Positions 17,053 to 26,192 are shown, counted from the stretch's first letter. The stretch is DNA of 64,000 nucleotides from Haloarcula litorea (GCF_029338195.1 NZ_CP119779.1:1860001-1924000); one strand, 5' to 3'. Notes: generated by a model not told the origin, from the sequence alone. Program-made: numbers and translations.

Positions 17053-18128
17053 GTCGGGAGGCGCGCGGAGGTCGCCGACCCCTCGACGAACGGCAGGTCG
17101 ACCCGCTCGGCGGCGGCGTCGTCGCCGTCGACGCGGACCGTCAGCGACCCCGTCGGCAGGTCCCAGTCCACCGCCGCCAGTGCGATTGGCGACTCACGCA
17201 TCGGACTGTCGACGGCTCGGGTGACGCTGCCGACGTGTTCGTCGCCGGCGAAGACGGCCGCGTCGGCCTCGGGCAGCGCGTCGACGGTCAGGCCGACCAG
17301 CCGCGTCGAGGGGTGGCCGCGGTTCTCGATCCGGGAGACGACCTCCTGACCGACGTAACACCCCTTCTCGAAGTCCAGGGCGTTGCGCAGGCCGAGGTCG
17401 TTCGGGAGCGCGCCCTCGATCTCGGTGTCGAACAGGGGCGTCCCGGCCTCCAGCGTCAGCCGCTCCCAGACGTCGTAGCCGAAGGGGACGGCGTTGAGCC
17501 CGCGGTTGACCAGCGTGTCGAAGACGGCCTCGGCGTCGTCGGCCGCACAGACCACGTCGTAGCTCTCCTCGCCGGCGAGGTCGTCGGTCCGGATCACGGA
17601 GACGCCGGCGTCGCCCAGCTCGCCGCGGTCGAACGACAGCGGCTCGTCGGGGGCGGCGGCCTGGTGGAGGACGCTGGCGATCTTCTCGGTGGCCTTCGGA
17701 CCGTGGACGCCGAAGGTGGCGAAGTCGTCGGTGGCGACGCGGACGTCGACGTCCTGGATGAACGTCTTCTCGGCCCACTCCTCGGCCAGCGGTTCGGCCC
17801 GCTGGGGCGGCGTGAACACGAGCAGGCGCTCGCCGGCGTTGTAGACGTACATGTCCGTCTCGACGTGGCCGTCCGGACCGAGCAAGAGCGCGTAACAGCC
17901 CCGCCCGTCCTCGCTCGGCACGCGGTTCGAGACGGCGTTGTCGACGTAGTCGACGCGGTCCGCGCCCGTGACGACGACGACGCCGTAGGCGAACTCACAG
18001 ACGCCGACGACGTTGCGGACCGCGCGCTGGGTCCGCTCGGGGCGGCCGTAGTCGCCGACGACCCGCCGGCCGCCGACCGCCCGGAAGGTCGCGCCGTGCG
18101 CGTCGTGGACGTCTTCGAGGACAGTCAT
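17043..18128 (-). CDS. YgfZ/GcvT-domain aminomethyltransferase family protein
   Basis: 361 residues with the folate-binding GcvT fold. The signature of the YgfZ/IBA57 branch, KGCYVGQEVV near residue 280, is intact including the Cys, which separates it from true glycine-cleavage T proteins. YgfZ homologues use tetrahydrofolate to help assemble or maintain certain iron-sulfur enzymes. It is cytoplasmic. The PGF-CTERM gene lies 38 nt upstream on the same strand, but the two have no obvious shared task. Confidence 0.8.
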   Translation of the reverse strand: MTVLEDVHDAHGATFRAVGGRRVVGDYGRPERTQRAVRNVVGVCEFAYGVVVVTGADRVDYVDNAVSNRVPSEDGRGCYALLLGPDGHVETDMYVYNAGERLLVFTPPQRAEPLAEEWAEKTFIQDVDVRVATDDFATFGVHGPKATEKIASVLHQAAAPDEPLSFDRGELGDAGVSVIRTDDLAGEESYDVVCAADDAEAVFDTLVNRGLNAVPFGYDVWERLTLEAGTPLFDTEIEGALPNDLGLRNALDFEKGCYVGQEVVSRIENRGHPSTRLVGLTVDALPEADAAVFAGDEHVGSVTRAVDSPMRESPIALAAVDWDLPTGSLTVRVDGDDAAAERVDLPFVEGSATSARLPTYE

Positions 18129-18166
18129 TACCGTCGAGTGGGGGCCTCCCGCGGAAAAGCGTCCCG

Positions 18167-19414
18167 CTACCGACGGCGGGCGAGCAGCGCGGCGAGTGCG
18201 AGCGCGAGCAGCGCCGTCACGACGCCGAAGCCGGGACCGCTCCCGGGCAGCACCGACTCCGACTCGGTGGGCGTGGCCGTCTCGGTCGCCGTCGCGGTCG
18301 CCGTGTCCGTCGCCGTCTCCGTCGCGGTCCCCGCCGCGGCCTCGACGCCCTCGACGGTCGCGGTCCCGGAGAGCCCGTCTGTCGTCGCGGTGAACGTCAG
18401 CGAGCCGGCCGCCGTGACGTCGGCGACGACGACGCCCGCCGCGTCGGTCGTCCCGACCCGCTCGCCGCCGCGAGTGACGGTGGCGTTCGCGACGGGCTCG
18501 CCGTACTCGTCGGTCACTCGCAGACGGACCGTCTCGCCGACGACCACGCGACGGTTGTCCGGCGTCACCGTCAGCGCGGGGGTCCGCCGGACGGTGACGT
18601 TTACGTCGGTACCGGTCTCGCGGACGAGGACGCGGCGCTCGACCCGCTCGTAGCCGTCCTTCGTCACGACGAGGTCGTAGTCGTCGTTGACCGGGACCGC
18701 GATGGTAGCCTCGCCGTCCGAGAGGGTCTGGACGGTGCCGACCGACGGCACCCGGACGGTGGCGTTTCTGACCGGCCGGGGCGGGTCGAAGCGGTCGTCG
18801 GTCACGGCGACGGTGATCAGTGCCGACCCCTCGACGAGGCGGACCGTGGCCTCCGTCCGCCCCTCGACCGCCACCTCCGTCCGGTTGCGCAGGTAGCCGT
18901 CCTTGCCGACGATGACCCGGTAGCTCCCCCGCTCGATGCGGGGCGTCGTCACCGTCCCGTCTGCGTCGGTCCGCTGGTCCGTGACGAACTGACCCCCGGT
19001 GTAGAACTGGACGCGGGCGTCCTCGACCGGATCGCCGTCGCCGTCGACGACCGACAGCGTCGCGCGGCCCGACCGGCTGATGGGGACCTCGACGCTCCGC
19101 GTGCTCGCGTTCTCGGCGACGAACGGGTGGTTCCGGACGTACCGGTCGTCGTCGATGCGGACGGTCACGTCCGCCCCCTCGGGCACGTCAAGCAGCACCT
19201 GCCCGTTGGCCCGCGTCGTCTCGTTGACCGGGCCGCCGGCCCCGTCGTCCCAGGTCGCCGAGACGGCCACGTTGCTGACTGGATCGCCGTCGCTGTCGAC
19301 GACGGTCACGGTCAGCGTGACCTGCTGCTCCTGTGCGGTGACCGCCGCCGGGGCGACGGCGGCGCAGGCGAGCGCGAGCACGCAGAGGACGACCGGCGTC
19401 CGGGCGGGAGACAT
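18167..19414 (-). CDS. PGF-CTERM surface protein with four Ig/carboxypeptidase-regulatory-like repeats
   Basis: 415 residues from the ATG at 19414. A Sec signal peptide (residues 1-27, ending AVTA) is followed by four beta-sandwich repeats of about 70-90 residues, each with a DGDPV or YGEPV turn and the pattern V-T-x-D-G-Y. A Thr/Ala/Glu-rich stalk (TATATATETATPTE) leads to the C-terminal tripartite signal PGFGV, hydrophobic segment and RRR. That tail is the known target of archaeosortase A, which removes it and attaches a lipid. The protein should therefore be an O-glycosylated, lipid-anchored cell-surface protein. The repeats resemble peptidase-regulatory or PEGA-like domains; no catalytic domain is present. 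Confidence 0.85.
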   Translation of the reverse strand: MSPARTPVVLCVLALACAAVAPAAVTAQEQQVTLTVTVVDSDGDPVSNVAVSATWDDGAGGPVNETTRANGQVLLDVPEGADVTVRIDDDRYVRNHPFVAENASTRSVEVPISRSGRATLSVVDGDGDPVEDARVQFYTGGQFVTDQRTDADGTVTTPRIERGSYRVIVGKDGYLRNRTEVAVEGRTEATVRLVEGSALITVAVTDDRFDPPRPVRNATVRVPSVGTVQTLSDGEATIAVPVNDDYDLVVTKDGYERVERRVLVRETGTDVNVTVRRTPALTVTPDNRRVVVGETVRLRVTDEYGEPVANATVTRGGERVGTTDAAGVVVADVTAAGSLTFTATTDGLSGTATVEGVEAAAGTATETATDTATATATETATPTESESVLPGSGPGFGVVTALLALALAALLARRR

Positions 19415-19483
19415 ACCGGTCGCTTCTGTCCCTCGGTACAACAGTATAGTGAGCTTACGCGGCCGGATGGATCGCGGGACGGG

Positions 19484-20422
19484 TCAGCGGCCCCGGTCGT
19501 CCTGGTCGGCGACGAGTCGGTCGACCTCAGCGGCCTCGATCGGGGTCAGCGGTCCCGGCATCGTCCGTGCGAGCGCGGCCGCGGCGGCCCCGTAGGCCAG
19601 CGCCTCGTCGGTCGCGGCCCCGTCGGCCAGCCGTTCGAGGACGGCTCCGACGAGGGCAGCGTGCTGACCGGCGGCGTCGGTCCCGTCGGTGTCGAAGGCG
19701 TCCTGCTCGTGGATGACGTTGTCGTGGTAGCCGACGACGCCTCGCTCGCTGCGGGTGAGCACGACCCGCGAGAAGCCGAACTCCGAGGCGATGGTGTGGA
19801 CCAGTTCGCGGGCCGAGCCGGTGCGGTCGAAGACGGTCTTGGCCTGCTCCTCGCTGGCGAACAGCAGGTCCACCGCGTCGAAGAGGTCGCCGAAGGTCGC
19901 CCGGGCGGTCTCGACGTCCCAGAGGTCCGGGTGGAAGTCCAGGTCCAACGCCCGGATCCCGGGTGCCGACTGGAGCACCGTCCGGGTGGTGTCGGCCGCC
20001 GTCTCCGAGAGCGCCGCCGTCGAACCCGCCGCGAACACCGCGTCGGCGTCCTGGACGCGGTCGAGCGGGAGATCGGCCGGCGTCACCGTCCCCATCGCGG
20101 TGTCGGCCCGGTCCTGCAGGAGGCGGTCCGCGCGGGGATCGGCGGCCGACTCGTGGAAGGTCAGCCCCTGCCGCCCCTCGTCGGCCCAGACGACCTCCGT
20201 CTCCAGCCCGAACTCCCCGAGCTCGGCGACGACGCGCCGCCCCAGGGGCGTGTCCGGCACCTTCGAGCACCAGACGGCGTCGCCGCCGAGTCGGCTGGCC
20301 GTCGCCGCGGCGTTGCTCGCCATCCCGTCGACGCGCAGCTCGACTTCCCGGGCCGTCTCGAAGCGTCGTCCGTCCGGCGGTGCGAACCGGAGGGCCGTCT
20401 CGCCGAATGTCACCACCGTCAT
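19484..20422 (-). CDS. PfkB family sugar kinase-like protein (2-keto-3-deoxygluconate kinase type) with altered active site
   Basis: 312 residues in the ribokinase/PfkB fold. The N-terminal substrate stretch VDGMASNAAATASRLGG (residues 31-47) and the acceptor regions fit haloarchaeal KDG kinases of the semiphosphorylative Entner-Doudoroff pathway. The catalytic anion-hole motif, usually DTxGAGD, reads DAAGQHA at 249-255, so the catalytic Asp is replaced by Ala255 (codon at 19658-19660). Known family chemistry needs that Asp as the base. The protein may have lost kinase activity, bind a sugar for regulation, or the base may be misread. The neighbour mutL is unrelated. Confidence 0.75.
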   Translation of the reverse strand: MTVVTFGETALRFAPPDGRRFETAREVELRVDGMASNAAATASRLGGDAVWCSKVPDTPLGRRVVAELGEFGLETEVVWADEGRQGLTFHESAADPRADRLLQDRADTAMGTVTPADLPLDRVQDADAVFAAGSTAALSETAADTTRTVLQSAPGIRALDLDFHPDLWDVETARATFGDLFDAVDLLFASEEQAKTVFDRTGSARELVHTIASEFGFSRVVLTRSERGVVGYHDNVIHEQDAFDTDGTDAAGQHAALVGAVLERLADGAATDEALAYGAAAAALARTMPGPLTPIEAAEVDRLVADQDDRGR

Positions 20423-20488
20423 ACCACGTCCATCGGGGGACGGGGGCTTAGTTCACCCGGCTGGGTCGACCGGCTTTCGACCGGTCGG

Positions 20489-22552
20489 TCACTCCCGCCG
20501 GCCCTGATGCCCGGGGTAGTCCCGCTCGAACCGGTCCTCGAGTTCGCCGCGGTCGATCTCGACGACCGTCGGCCGGCCGTGCGGGCAGGCGTAGGGGTTC
20601 TCGCAGTCGTCAAGCGCCGCCAGCAGGTCCCGGACCGACCCCTCCGTCAGCGACGTGTTGCCCGTCACCGACGGGTAACAGGCCAGGTCGCCGAGCAGCT
20701 CGTCGGCGGCGGCCTCGACGGTGGCGGCGGCCTCGTCGGCCCCCGCGACGAACGACGAGAGCAGGTCCCGGACGAGGTCGGGGCCGGCGGCGTCGGCGAC
20801 CACGCCCGGCAGGGTCCTGACCTCGACGGTCCGCTCGCCGGTCCGGGCGGTGTGAAAGCCCAGGCTCGCCAGCGCGTCGGTCCGCTCGGCCAACACCGCG
20901 GCCTCGCGGGCGGTGAGCTCCAGCTCGACGGGGTCGGCCAGCGCCTGCGTCGTCGTCTCGCCGGCGAACTCCGCCTTGAGTCGCTCGTAGTTGACCCGCT
21001 CGTCGGCCGCGTGCTGGTCGATCAGCACCAGCCCGTCGTCGGTCTCGGCCACGACGTACGTCTCGTGCAGTTGGCCCAGCACCCGCATCGACGGCAGGCT
21101 GTCGTGGTCGGTCTCGGGGACGCCCGCGTCGCCCAGCCGGTCCTGCTCGTGACCGCCGCCGAACTTCCGGCCGTCGGTCGCGGTCGCGCCGCCGTCGCCG
21201 GGCTCGTCGGCCGGTGCTGTCCCGCCGCCCGCGCCGGTCGTCGTCGGGTCGGTCCCCGGCTCCCCGTCGCTGTCGCCCTCGCGGGTGCCGGTCCGGCCAT
21301 CGTCATCCGGGTCGGTTCGACCCGAAGCGGCGGTGTCCGGCGGGCGGGCCGACCCGTCTGCCGCGTCGCTCGCGCCGGTTCGACCCGAACTCGGGGTCTC
21401 CCCGGACCCGCTCACGCCGTCGCCCGCACGTTCGGTCCCCGCCTCGTCGAGGTCGGCCCGGTCGCCACGCTCGCCGCTCGGGCTCCCCGGCGAGATCTCG
21501 GTCTGCTCGGGCTGGGAGCGGCCACGCGGGGCCGACGAGCGGAGCAGCCCCTCGTCGAGCAGCGCGTCCTCGACGGCGGTGCGGACCTGCTCGCGGACCC
21601 CCTCCTCGTCGGCGAACCGGACCTCCATCTTCCGCGGGTGGACGTTCACGTCCACGTCGCCGGCGGGCACGTCCAGGAAGAGGACCGCGAAGGGGTAGCG
21701 GTCCGGTGCCAGCTGGGTCCCGTAGGCGTCCACGACGGCGTCCTGGGCGGTCTTGGCCCGGACGTACCGGCCGTTGACGTACGTCGAGAGGTACTCGCGG
21801 CCGGCGCGGGTGGTCTCGGGGTGCGAGACCAGGCCGGAGACCCCCTCCAGCGGGCCGTCGGGGAGTGTCGCACCCTCGATTGGGACCATCGACTCCGCCA
21901 CCTCCCGGCCGTAGACGGACAGCACCGTCCCGCGCAGGTCGCCCTGGCCCGTCGTGGCGAACGTCTCCGTGCCGTCGTGGGTCAGCGAGACGGCAACGTC
22001 CGGGTTCGCCAGCGCGTAGCTCGTGACGACGGTGTTGACGTGGGCGAACTCCGTCGTCGGCTGCTTGAGGTACTTCCGACGGGCGGGGACGTTGTAGAAC
22101 AGGTCCTCGACCTCGATGGTCGTGCCCTCCGGACAGCCGGCGGGGCCGACGGACGTGACCTCCCCGCCCTCGACGACGAGTTCGGTCCCCACGTCCCCGC
22201 CCCGCGGTCGAGTGGTGATCGTCAGCCGCGAGACGGCCCCGATGGCGTGTAGCGCCTCCCCCCGGAACCCCAGGGTCCCGACGCCGCCCTCCAGGTCCCC
22301 GATGTCGCGGATCTTCGAGGTGGTGTGTTCCTCGACGGCCCGCTTCACGGCCTCGCGGTCCATTCCGATCCCGTCGTCGGTCACGCGGACCCCGTCGATG
22401 CCGCCCTCCTCCACGCTCACCTCGATCCGGTCGGCGTCGGCGTCGACGGCGTTCTCGACGAGTTCCTTGACGACCGAGGCCGGGCGCTCGACCACCTCGC
22501 CGGCCGCGATCCGTTCCACCGTCCGTTCGTCGAGCCGCCGGATGTCCGTCAT
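20489..22552 (-). CDS. mutL: DNA mismatch repair protein MutL
   Basis: 687 residues from the ATG at 22552; the open frame runs 54 codons further but the conserved start is MTDIRRLDERTVERIAAGEV. The GHKL ATPase domain (about 1-330) has KELVENAVDA, the DDGIGM motif and the GFRGEAL lid. A very acidic Ser/Gly/Thr/Asp-rich linker spans about 335-485. The C-terminal domain carries the endonuclease motif DQHAADERVNYE (512-523) plus CPHGRP (656-661), so it should nick DNA like MutL-alpha. No mutS is next to it here, although the two are often neighbours in haloarchaea. Confidence 0.95.
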   Translation of the reverse strand: MTDIRRLDERTVERIAAGEVVERPASVVKELVENAVDADADRIEVSVEEGGIDGVRVTDDGIGMDREAVKRAVEEHTTSKIRDIGDLEGGVGTLGFRGEALHAIGAVSRLTITTRPRGGDVGTELVVEGGEVTSVGPAGCPEGTTIEVEDLFYNVPARRKYLKQPTTEFAHVNTVVTSYALANPDVAVSLTHDGTETFATTGQGDLRGTVLSVYGREVAESMVPIEGATLPDGPLEGVSGLVSHPETTRAGREYLSTYVNGRYVRAKTAQDAVVDAYGTQLAPDRYPFAVLFLDVPAGDVDVNVHPRKMEVRFADEEGVREQVRTAVEDALLDEGLLRSSAPRGRSQPEQTEISPGSPSGERGDRADLDEAGTERAGDGVSGSGETPSSGRTGASDAADGSARPPDTAASGRTDPDDDGRTGTREGDSDGEPGTDPTTTGAGGGTAPADEPGDGGATATDGRKFGGGHEQDRLGDAGVPETDHDSLPSMRVLGQLHETYVVAETDDGLVLIDQHAADERVNYERLKAEFAGETTTQALADPVELELTAREAAVLAERTDALASLGFHTARTGERTVEVRTLPGVVADAAGPDLVRDLLSSFVAGADEAAATVEAAADELLGDLACYPSVTGNTSLTEGSVRDLLAALDDCENPYACPHGRPTVVEIDRGELEDRFERDYPGHQGRRE

Positions 22553-22651
22553 CGCCTGCGGGTAACGGTCCCGCCGACTTGAGGCTGTCTGCCCGCGACC
22601 GGGACAACAGTTAACACACAGCAGTCCCGAGCCCCGACCGGGTGAGACCCG

Positions 22652-22816
22652 ATGTGTCACCACCGCGGCGACGTACCCGACTGGGACAGCGCGTTCGAGG
22701 AGTTCGCGGAACACGACGACGACGAGGCCGACGGCGAGGACGAACTGCCGAGTTTCCTCAACGAGGCGGGCAGCGAGGACGCCGAGGTACTGACCGACGG
22801 CGGCGACGAGGCGTAG
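22652..22816 (+). CDS. 54-residue acidic MCHH-type protein
   Basis: A short frame opens with ATG 22652 (MCHHRGDVPDWDSAFEEF) and stops with TAG at 22814-22816. One third of its residues are Asp or Glu, and it starts with a Cys-His-His cluster that could bind metal. The middle motif DELPSFLNEAG precedes an acidic tail. I recall similar short MCHH proteins in haloarchaea, function unknown. Upstream, CAGTTAAC at 22607-22614 is a plausible TATA box (about 40 nt before the ATG). A T6 run just after the stop supports a complete transcription unit. Confidence 0.6.
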   Translation: MCHHRGDVPDWDSAFEEFAEHDDDEADGEDELPSFLNEAGSEDAEVLTDGGDEA

Positions 22817-22826
22817 CGACCAGCCG

Positions 22827-22832
22827 TTTTTT
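22827..22832 (+). terminator. T-run terminator after the 54-residue gene
   Basis: TTTTTT begins 11 nt after the stop codon in a GC-rich gap, the kind of poly-T that suffices for archaeal termination. It is the only T6 in the surrounding kilobase. Confidence 0.35.
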
Positions 22833-22904
22833 CGGGGCCCCGACCGGGCGAACCGACCGCGAGCGTCAAGTGGGAGGGCGGCGACCGCTCCGGTAGAGAC
22901 GCAG

Positions 22905-24161
22905 ATGGAGCAGTACGACCAGCTGTACCGCCTCTACGAGGCGGCCGACACGGAGACGCTGCGGGCCTACCAGGAGTTCGTCGACCTTATGCCCCCGCTG
23001 CGCTCGCGCGTGGCGCTGGACCAGTGGGAGGACGCCCGCGAGGAACTCGACGACCGCAAGGACGCCATCGCCGACCAGTTCCCCGCGACCGGAGAGACCT
23101 ACGCCGAACTGGCGGCCCACCTGACACGCGAGGAGGCCTTCACCGCGCTGGACCTCCAGTCCAAGTACGGCCGGGCGGTCAACGTCCTCGTGCTGGACGT
23201 CGACGAGACGCTCCGGTCGGCCGGCGACACGGACAACGAGATCCCCCGCGAGACGCTGCACCTCCTGACGGAGTTCCACGAGCGCGGGGTGCCCATCGTG
23301 GTCTGTACCGGCCAGACCCTGGAGAACGTCAAGGGCTTTGCCATCCAGGGGCTTGGCAACGCCGTCGTCTCCTCCGGGGACGTGAGCATCGTCTACGAGT
23401 CGGGAAACGGCGTGTTCACGCCGAAACACGGCCCGGAGACCAAGCGGCTGCTGTACGAGCGCCTGGACGACGAGGTGGTCGAACTGTTCGACGCCGTCCG
23501 CGGCCGGGCGCTCTCGGCGGCCCCCGAGCGGGTCCGGCACGGCTGTCACCTCCAGGGCAACGAGTTCAACGTCACGCTCAAGCCCAACGCCGAGGTGGGG
23601 TCGGCGACGGCCGTCGAGGTCGTCGACGAGGCCCTCTGTTACCTCTGTGGGATCGTCGGCGAGTCGGTCGCGGCCGGGGTCGACGCCCCCGTCGACGAGC
23701 CGGCCGCCCTCGCCCGGACCCACTTCGCGCGGGACCCCGAGATCGAGGGGGTACTCGCCGACGCGGGCCTGTCGACCGACGCCGCCCTCGACGCCGCGCC
23801 CGACGCGTTCCGCGACGTGCTGGACCGCGTCGACGTGGGCTACTACGAGGGCGACGCCGCCGAACTGGTCAGCCTCGAACTCGACAAGTCGGCGGGCGTC
23901 GAGGCCGCCCTCGACGTGCTGGGCGTCGAGGACCCGTTCGCGCTGGTGATGGGCGACAGCAAGAGCGACCTCCGGGTGATGGAGTGGGTCGCCGAGCACG
24001 AGGCCGGCGTCGCCGCCGCCCCGGACCACGCCTCCGCGGCCGTCCTCGACCACGTCCGGGACCGCGACGACCTCGTCTACGAGGCCGGCGAGGCCAGCAG
24101 CGTCCTGCGGACGGTGTACGGGCTGGCACTGCTTGTCGAACTGGCCGAGCGGCGGTCCTGA
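22905..24161 (+). CDS. HAD superfamily phosphatase
   Basis: 418 residues. An N-terminal helical region (1-90) precedes the HAD core: motif I DVDET with D98 as nucleophile and D100, and motif IV GDSKSD at 350-355. The cap lies between, as in the IIB (Cof/sucrose-phosphatase-like) class. It should hydrolyse a phosphate ester in the cytoplasm; substrate unknown. The 90-residue helical extension is not part of the standard domain. The next gene starts 72 nt later on the same strand. Confidence 0.8.
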   Translation: MEQYDQLYRLYEAADTETLRAYQEFVDLMPPLRSRVALDQWEDAREELDDRKDAIADQFPATGETYAELAAHLTREEAFTALDLQSKYGRAVNVLVLDVDETLRSAGDTDNEIPRETLHLLTEFHERGVPIVVCTGQTLENVKGFAIQGLGNAVVSSGDVSIVYESGNGVFTPKHGPETKRLLYERLDDEVVELFDAVRGRALSAAPERVRHGCHLQGNEFNVTLKPNAEVGSATAVEVVDEALCYLCGIVGESVAAGVDAPVDEPAALARTHFARDPEIEGVLADAGLSTDAALDAAPDAFRDVLDRVDVGYYEGDAAELVSLELDKSAGVEAALDVLGVEDPFALVMGDSKSDLRVMEWVAEHEAGVAAAPDHASAAVLDHVRDRDDLVYEAGEASSVLRTVYGLALLVELAERRS

Positions 24162-24232
24162 GCCGTCGGCGCACACGGGCGTGTGGGGCGTCAACACACA
24201 ACAGTTAGACGGCCCGGGTCCCAACGCCCGCT

Positions 24233-24739
24233 ATGTCGCTCGAACAGGCGTTCGATCGGGTGCCGGACCCGGGCTCGTACTCGTTCCCCGACTACTCGCT
24301 GCCACAGGGCGACCCCGTCCGCCCCGTCGCCGTGACCGCCGCCGAACTAGACGCGCTGCTCTCGCTGTACGAGCGCTTCGCCGCCGTCGACCCCAGCGGG
24401 GTGGAGGCGAATCCGTTCCTGCGGGCCACAAGCGAGTTCCTCCAGCAGACGTTCGGGACCACGCTGCAGCGCCCGGACGAGCGGCTCCACGACGACGTCG
24501 CCGCGATGCTCAACGACTTCTCGGACGACCTCGGCGGGGCCGACATCGGGGTCGTCGACGCGACGCCGGCCCACCACCGGACGCTGTACTTCTTCCTCAC
24601 GGCCTGCAAGGCCTATCACCTCGCGCCCCACGTCCGCTTCGCGCCGGACCCGGCGGCCGTCGAGACGCTGTCTGACCTGTTCGAGCGGGTCGCGGACCAG
24701 GAGTTCTACCTCAAGCGGCCGCAGTCGGTCCTGGAGTGA
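24233..24739 (+). CDS. Conserved haloarchaeal protein of unknown function
   Basis: 168 residues, soluble, mostly helical, with no cysteine-rich or catalytic motif. The middle reads NPFLRATSEFLQQTFGTTLQ and a conserved-looking YFFLTACKAYHLAPHVRF stretch lies at about 122-139. ACAGTTAGAC lies about 25-35 nt before the ATG as a possible promoter. It converges on the zinc-ribbon gene with 9 nt between stops. I do not recognise a domain. Confidence 0.55.
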   Translation: MSLEQAFDRVPDPGSYSFPDYSLPQGDPVRPVAVTAAELDALLSLYERFAAVDPSGVEANPFLRATSEFLQQTFGTTLQRPDERLHDDVAAMLNDFSDDLGGADIGVVDATPAHHRTLYFFLTACKAYHLAPHVRFAPDPAAVETLSDLFERVADQEFYLKRPQSVLE

Positions 24740-24748
24740 GGTCGGTCG

Positions 24749-25507
24749 TCACCGCTCGACCATCGGCGTCGAGCAGCGCAGACACAGCGTCGACTCGCCG
24801 GTCCAGTTCACGTCCGTCGCCTCGCAGTTCGGACACCGGAAGCCGGCGTTGTCGTACGCCGTCGTCCCGCGCGGGGCCGCCAGGTGGCCCGCCTCGAGGG
24901 CCCGCGCGACCAGGCTCGGGAACCGCTGGCGCTTGAACGCCGCGCGGTGGCCGAGGAACCGACCGGGGTCGTCGGGGTCCGGGCCGTGCAGGTCCGCCCA
25001 CGACACCGCGATCTCGCCGTCGTCCAGCCCGCGGGCGACCTGCTTCAGGGGGTCGGCGGCGGCCTCGAACAGCGTCGTCGTCGCCAGCGTCTGCGCGTCC
25101 GAGACGTCGGCCGCGGCGTCCGCGTAGGCGGCCTCTGCGTCCCCGTAGGCCTCGCCCGCGCCGTCGAGTCTGCCGGCGACCCGGAAGTCCGCGACGAACT
25201 CCCGGAGGCAGGCCCGCTGGCCCGGTGCCGCCAGCGCGTTCTCCAGGTCCCGCGCGACGGCGACGCCCTCGACACCGCGGCGGGTCGCCCGCTCGTCCAG
25301 CCCCGCCACGCGATACGCGAGCGCGGCACAGACGAGCCACTGGAGTCCGCGCCCGACCCACCCCCGCTCGTCGGCGTCGAACGGCGACCGCCCCTCCCGT
25401 GGGTCGGCCAGCCGCGCCCACCCCGCCCGCGTGTAGGCGTCGCCCGCCGCCGGGTAGTCGCGCTCGGCCAGCGCCGCCACCGCCGCGGCTCGATGGTCGT
25501 CGACCAT
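24749..25507 (-). CDS. TPR-like helical protein with C-terminal zinc ribbon
   Basis: 252 residues from the ATG at 25507; the frame extends upstream with shadow sequence. The first two thirds are Ala-rich helices in which repeated ALAERDYPAAGDAYTRAGWA-type patterns suggest tetratricopeptide-like hairpins. The C-terminus is a zinc ribbon: CPNC (about 229-232) and CLRC (about 244-247). Such proteins often act as adaptors, but no partner is evident. It is divergent from the methyltransferase gene starting 86 nt away. Confidence 0.65.
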   Translation of the reverse strand: MVDDHRAAAVAALAERDYPAAGDAYTRAGWARLADPREGRSPFDADERGWVGRGLQWLVCAALAYRVAGLDERATRRGVEGVAVARDLENALAAPGQRACLREFVADFRVAGRLDGAGEAYGDAEAAYADAAADVSDAQTLATTTLFEAAADPLKQVARGLDDGEIAVSWADLHGPDPDDPGRFLGHRAAFKRQRFPSLVARALEAGHLAAPRGTTAYDNAGFRCPNCEATDVNWTGESTLCLRCSTPMVER

Positions 25508-25592
25508 GGCCGGGCGAGGGGCTCTACCGACACAAGCGTTCGGTCGCCGGCAGCGCGCGAGGACTCTTGCCGCCCGCGGCCCAACGTGTGGT

Positions 25593-26192
25593 ATGGACCC
25601 CAACGAGGTGCGCCGCGCCTGGGACGCCCTCTCGGAGACGTACGCGCGGCGGCGGGACCCCGACGGCTCGGACGCCGACCTGATCGACGACCTGCTGGCG
25701 GCCCTGCCGGCCGACCCGACCGTCCTCGACGTCGGCTGTGGCGACGGCGCGCGGACGCTGGCGAACCTCCCGCCGGGCAGCGTCGGGCTGGACGTCTCGC
25801 GGCGCGGGCTCGAACTGGCCGCCGAGACCGTCCCCGAGGCCCGCCTGATCCAGGGCGAGATGAGCCGGCTCCCAGTCGCCGACGACAGCGTGGACGGGAT
25901 CACCGCCTACCACTCCGTCTTCCACGTCGCCCGCGAGCGCCACCCCGAGGTGTACGCCGAGTTCGCCCGCGTCCTCCGGCCGGGCGGCCTCGCGCTGTTG
26001 ACGCTGCCCGGCGGCCGCTTCGAGACGGTCCGGCGGGGCTGGATGGGCGGGCGGATGTTCTTCTCGGCTCCGGGCCGCGAGGCGACGCTGGCCCAGCTCC
26101 GGGACGCCGGCTTCGACGAGGTGTGGACGACGACGGCCGACGACCCGCTCGGGAGTTCGACGGCGTTCGCGTTCGCCCGGCTGCGGGCGTAG
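25593..26192 (+). CDS. Class I SAM-dependent methyltransferase (Methyltransf_11 type)
   Basis: 199 residues from the ATG at 25593. The SAM-binding motif VLDVGCGDGART lies near residue 46, the acidic strand VGLDVS near 69, and the YAEFARVLRPGGLALL motif near 117. It belongs to the UbiE/COQ5-like small-molecule methyltransferase group; the substrate is unknown. It is cytoplasmic. The HTH regulator gene follows 46 nt later on the same strand and could share a transcript. Confidence 0.82.
   Translation: MDPNEVRRAWDALSETYARRRDPDGSDADLIDDLLAALPADPTVLDVGCGDGARTLANLPPGSVGLDVSRRGLELAAETVPEARLIQGEMSRLPVADDSVDGITAYHSVFHVARERHPEVYAEFARVLRPGGLALLTLPGGRFETVRRGWMGGRMFFSAPGREATLAQLRDAGFDEVWTTTADDPLGSSTAFAFARLRA

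Noticed and set aside
18242-18345. Possible simple-sequence repeat region
   Set aside because: It is the Thr/Ala/Glu codon run coding for the stalk of the PGF-CTERM protein and needs no separate explanation.
19127-22252. 1041-codon open frame on the plus strand
   Set aside because: Antisense to the sugar kinase and mutL; no recognisable domain.
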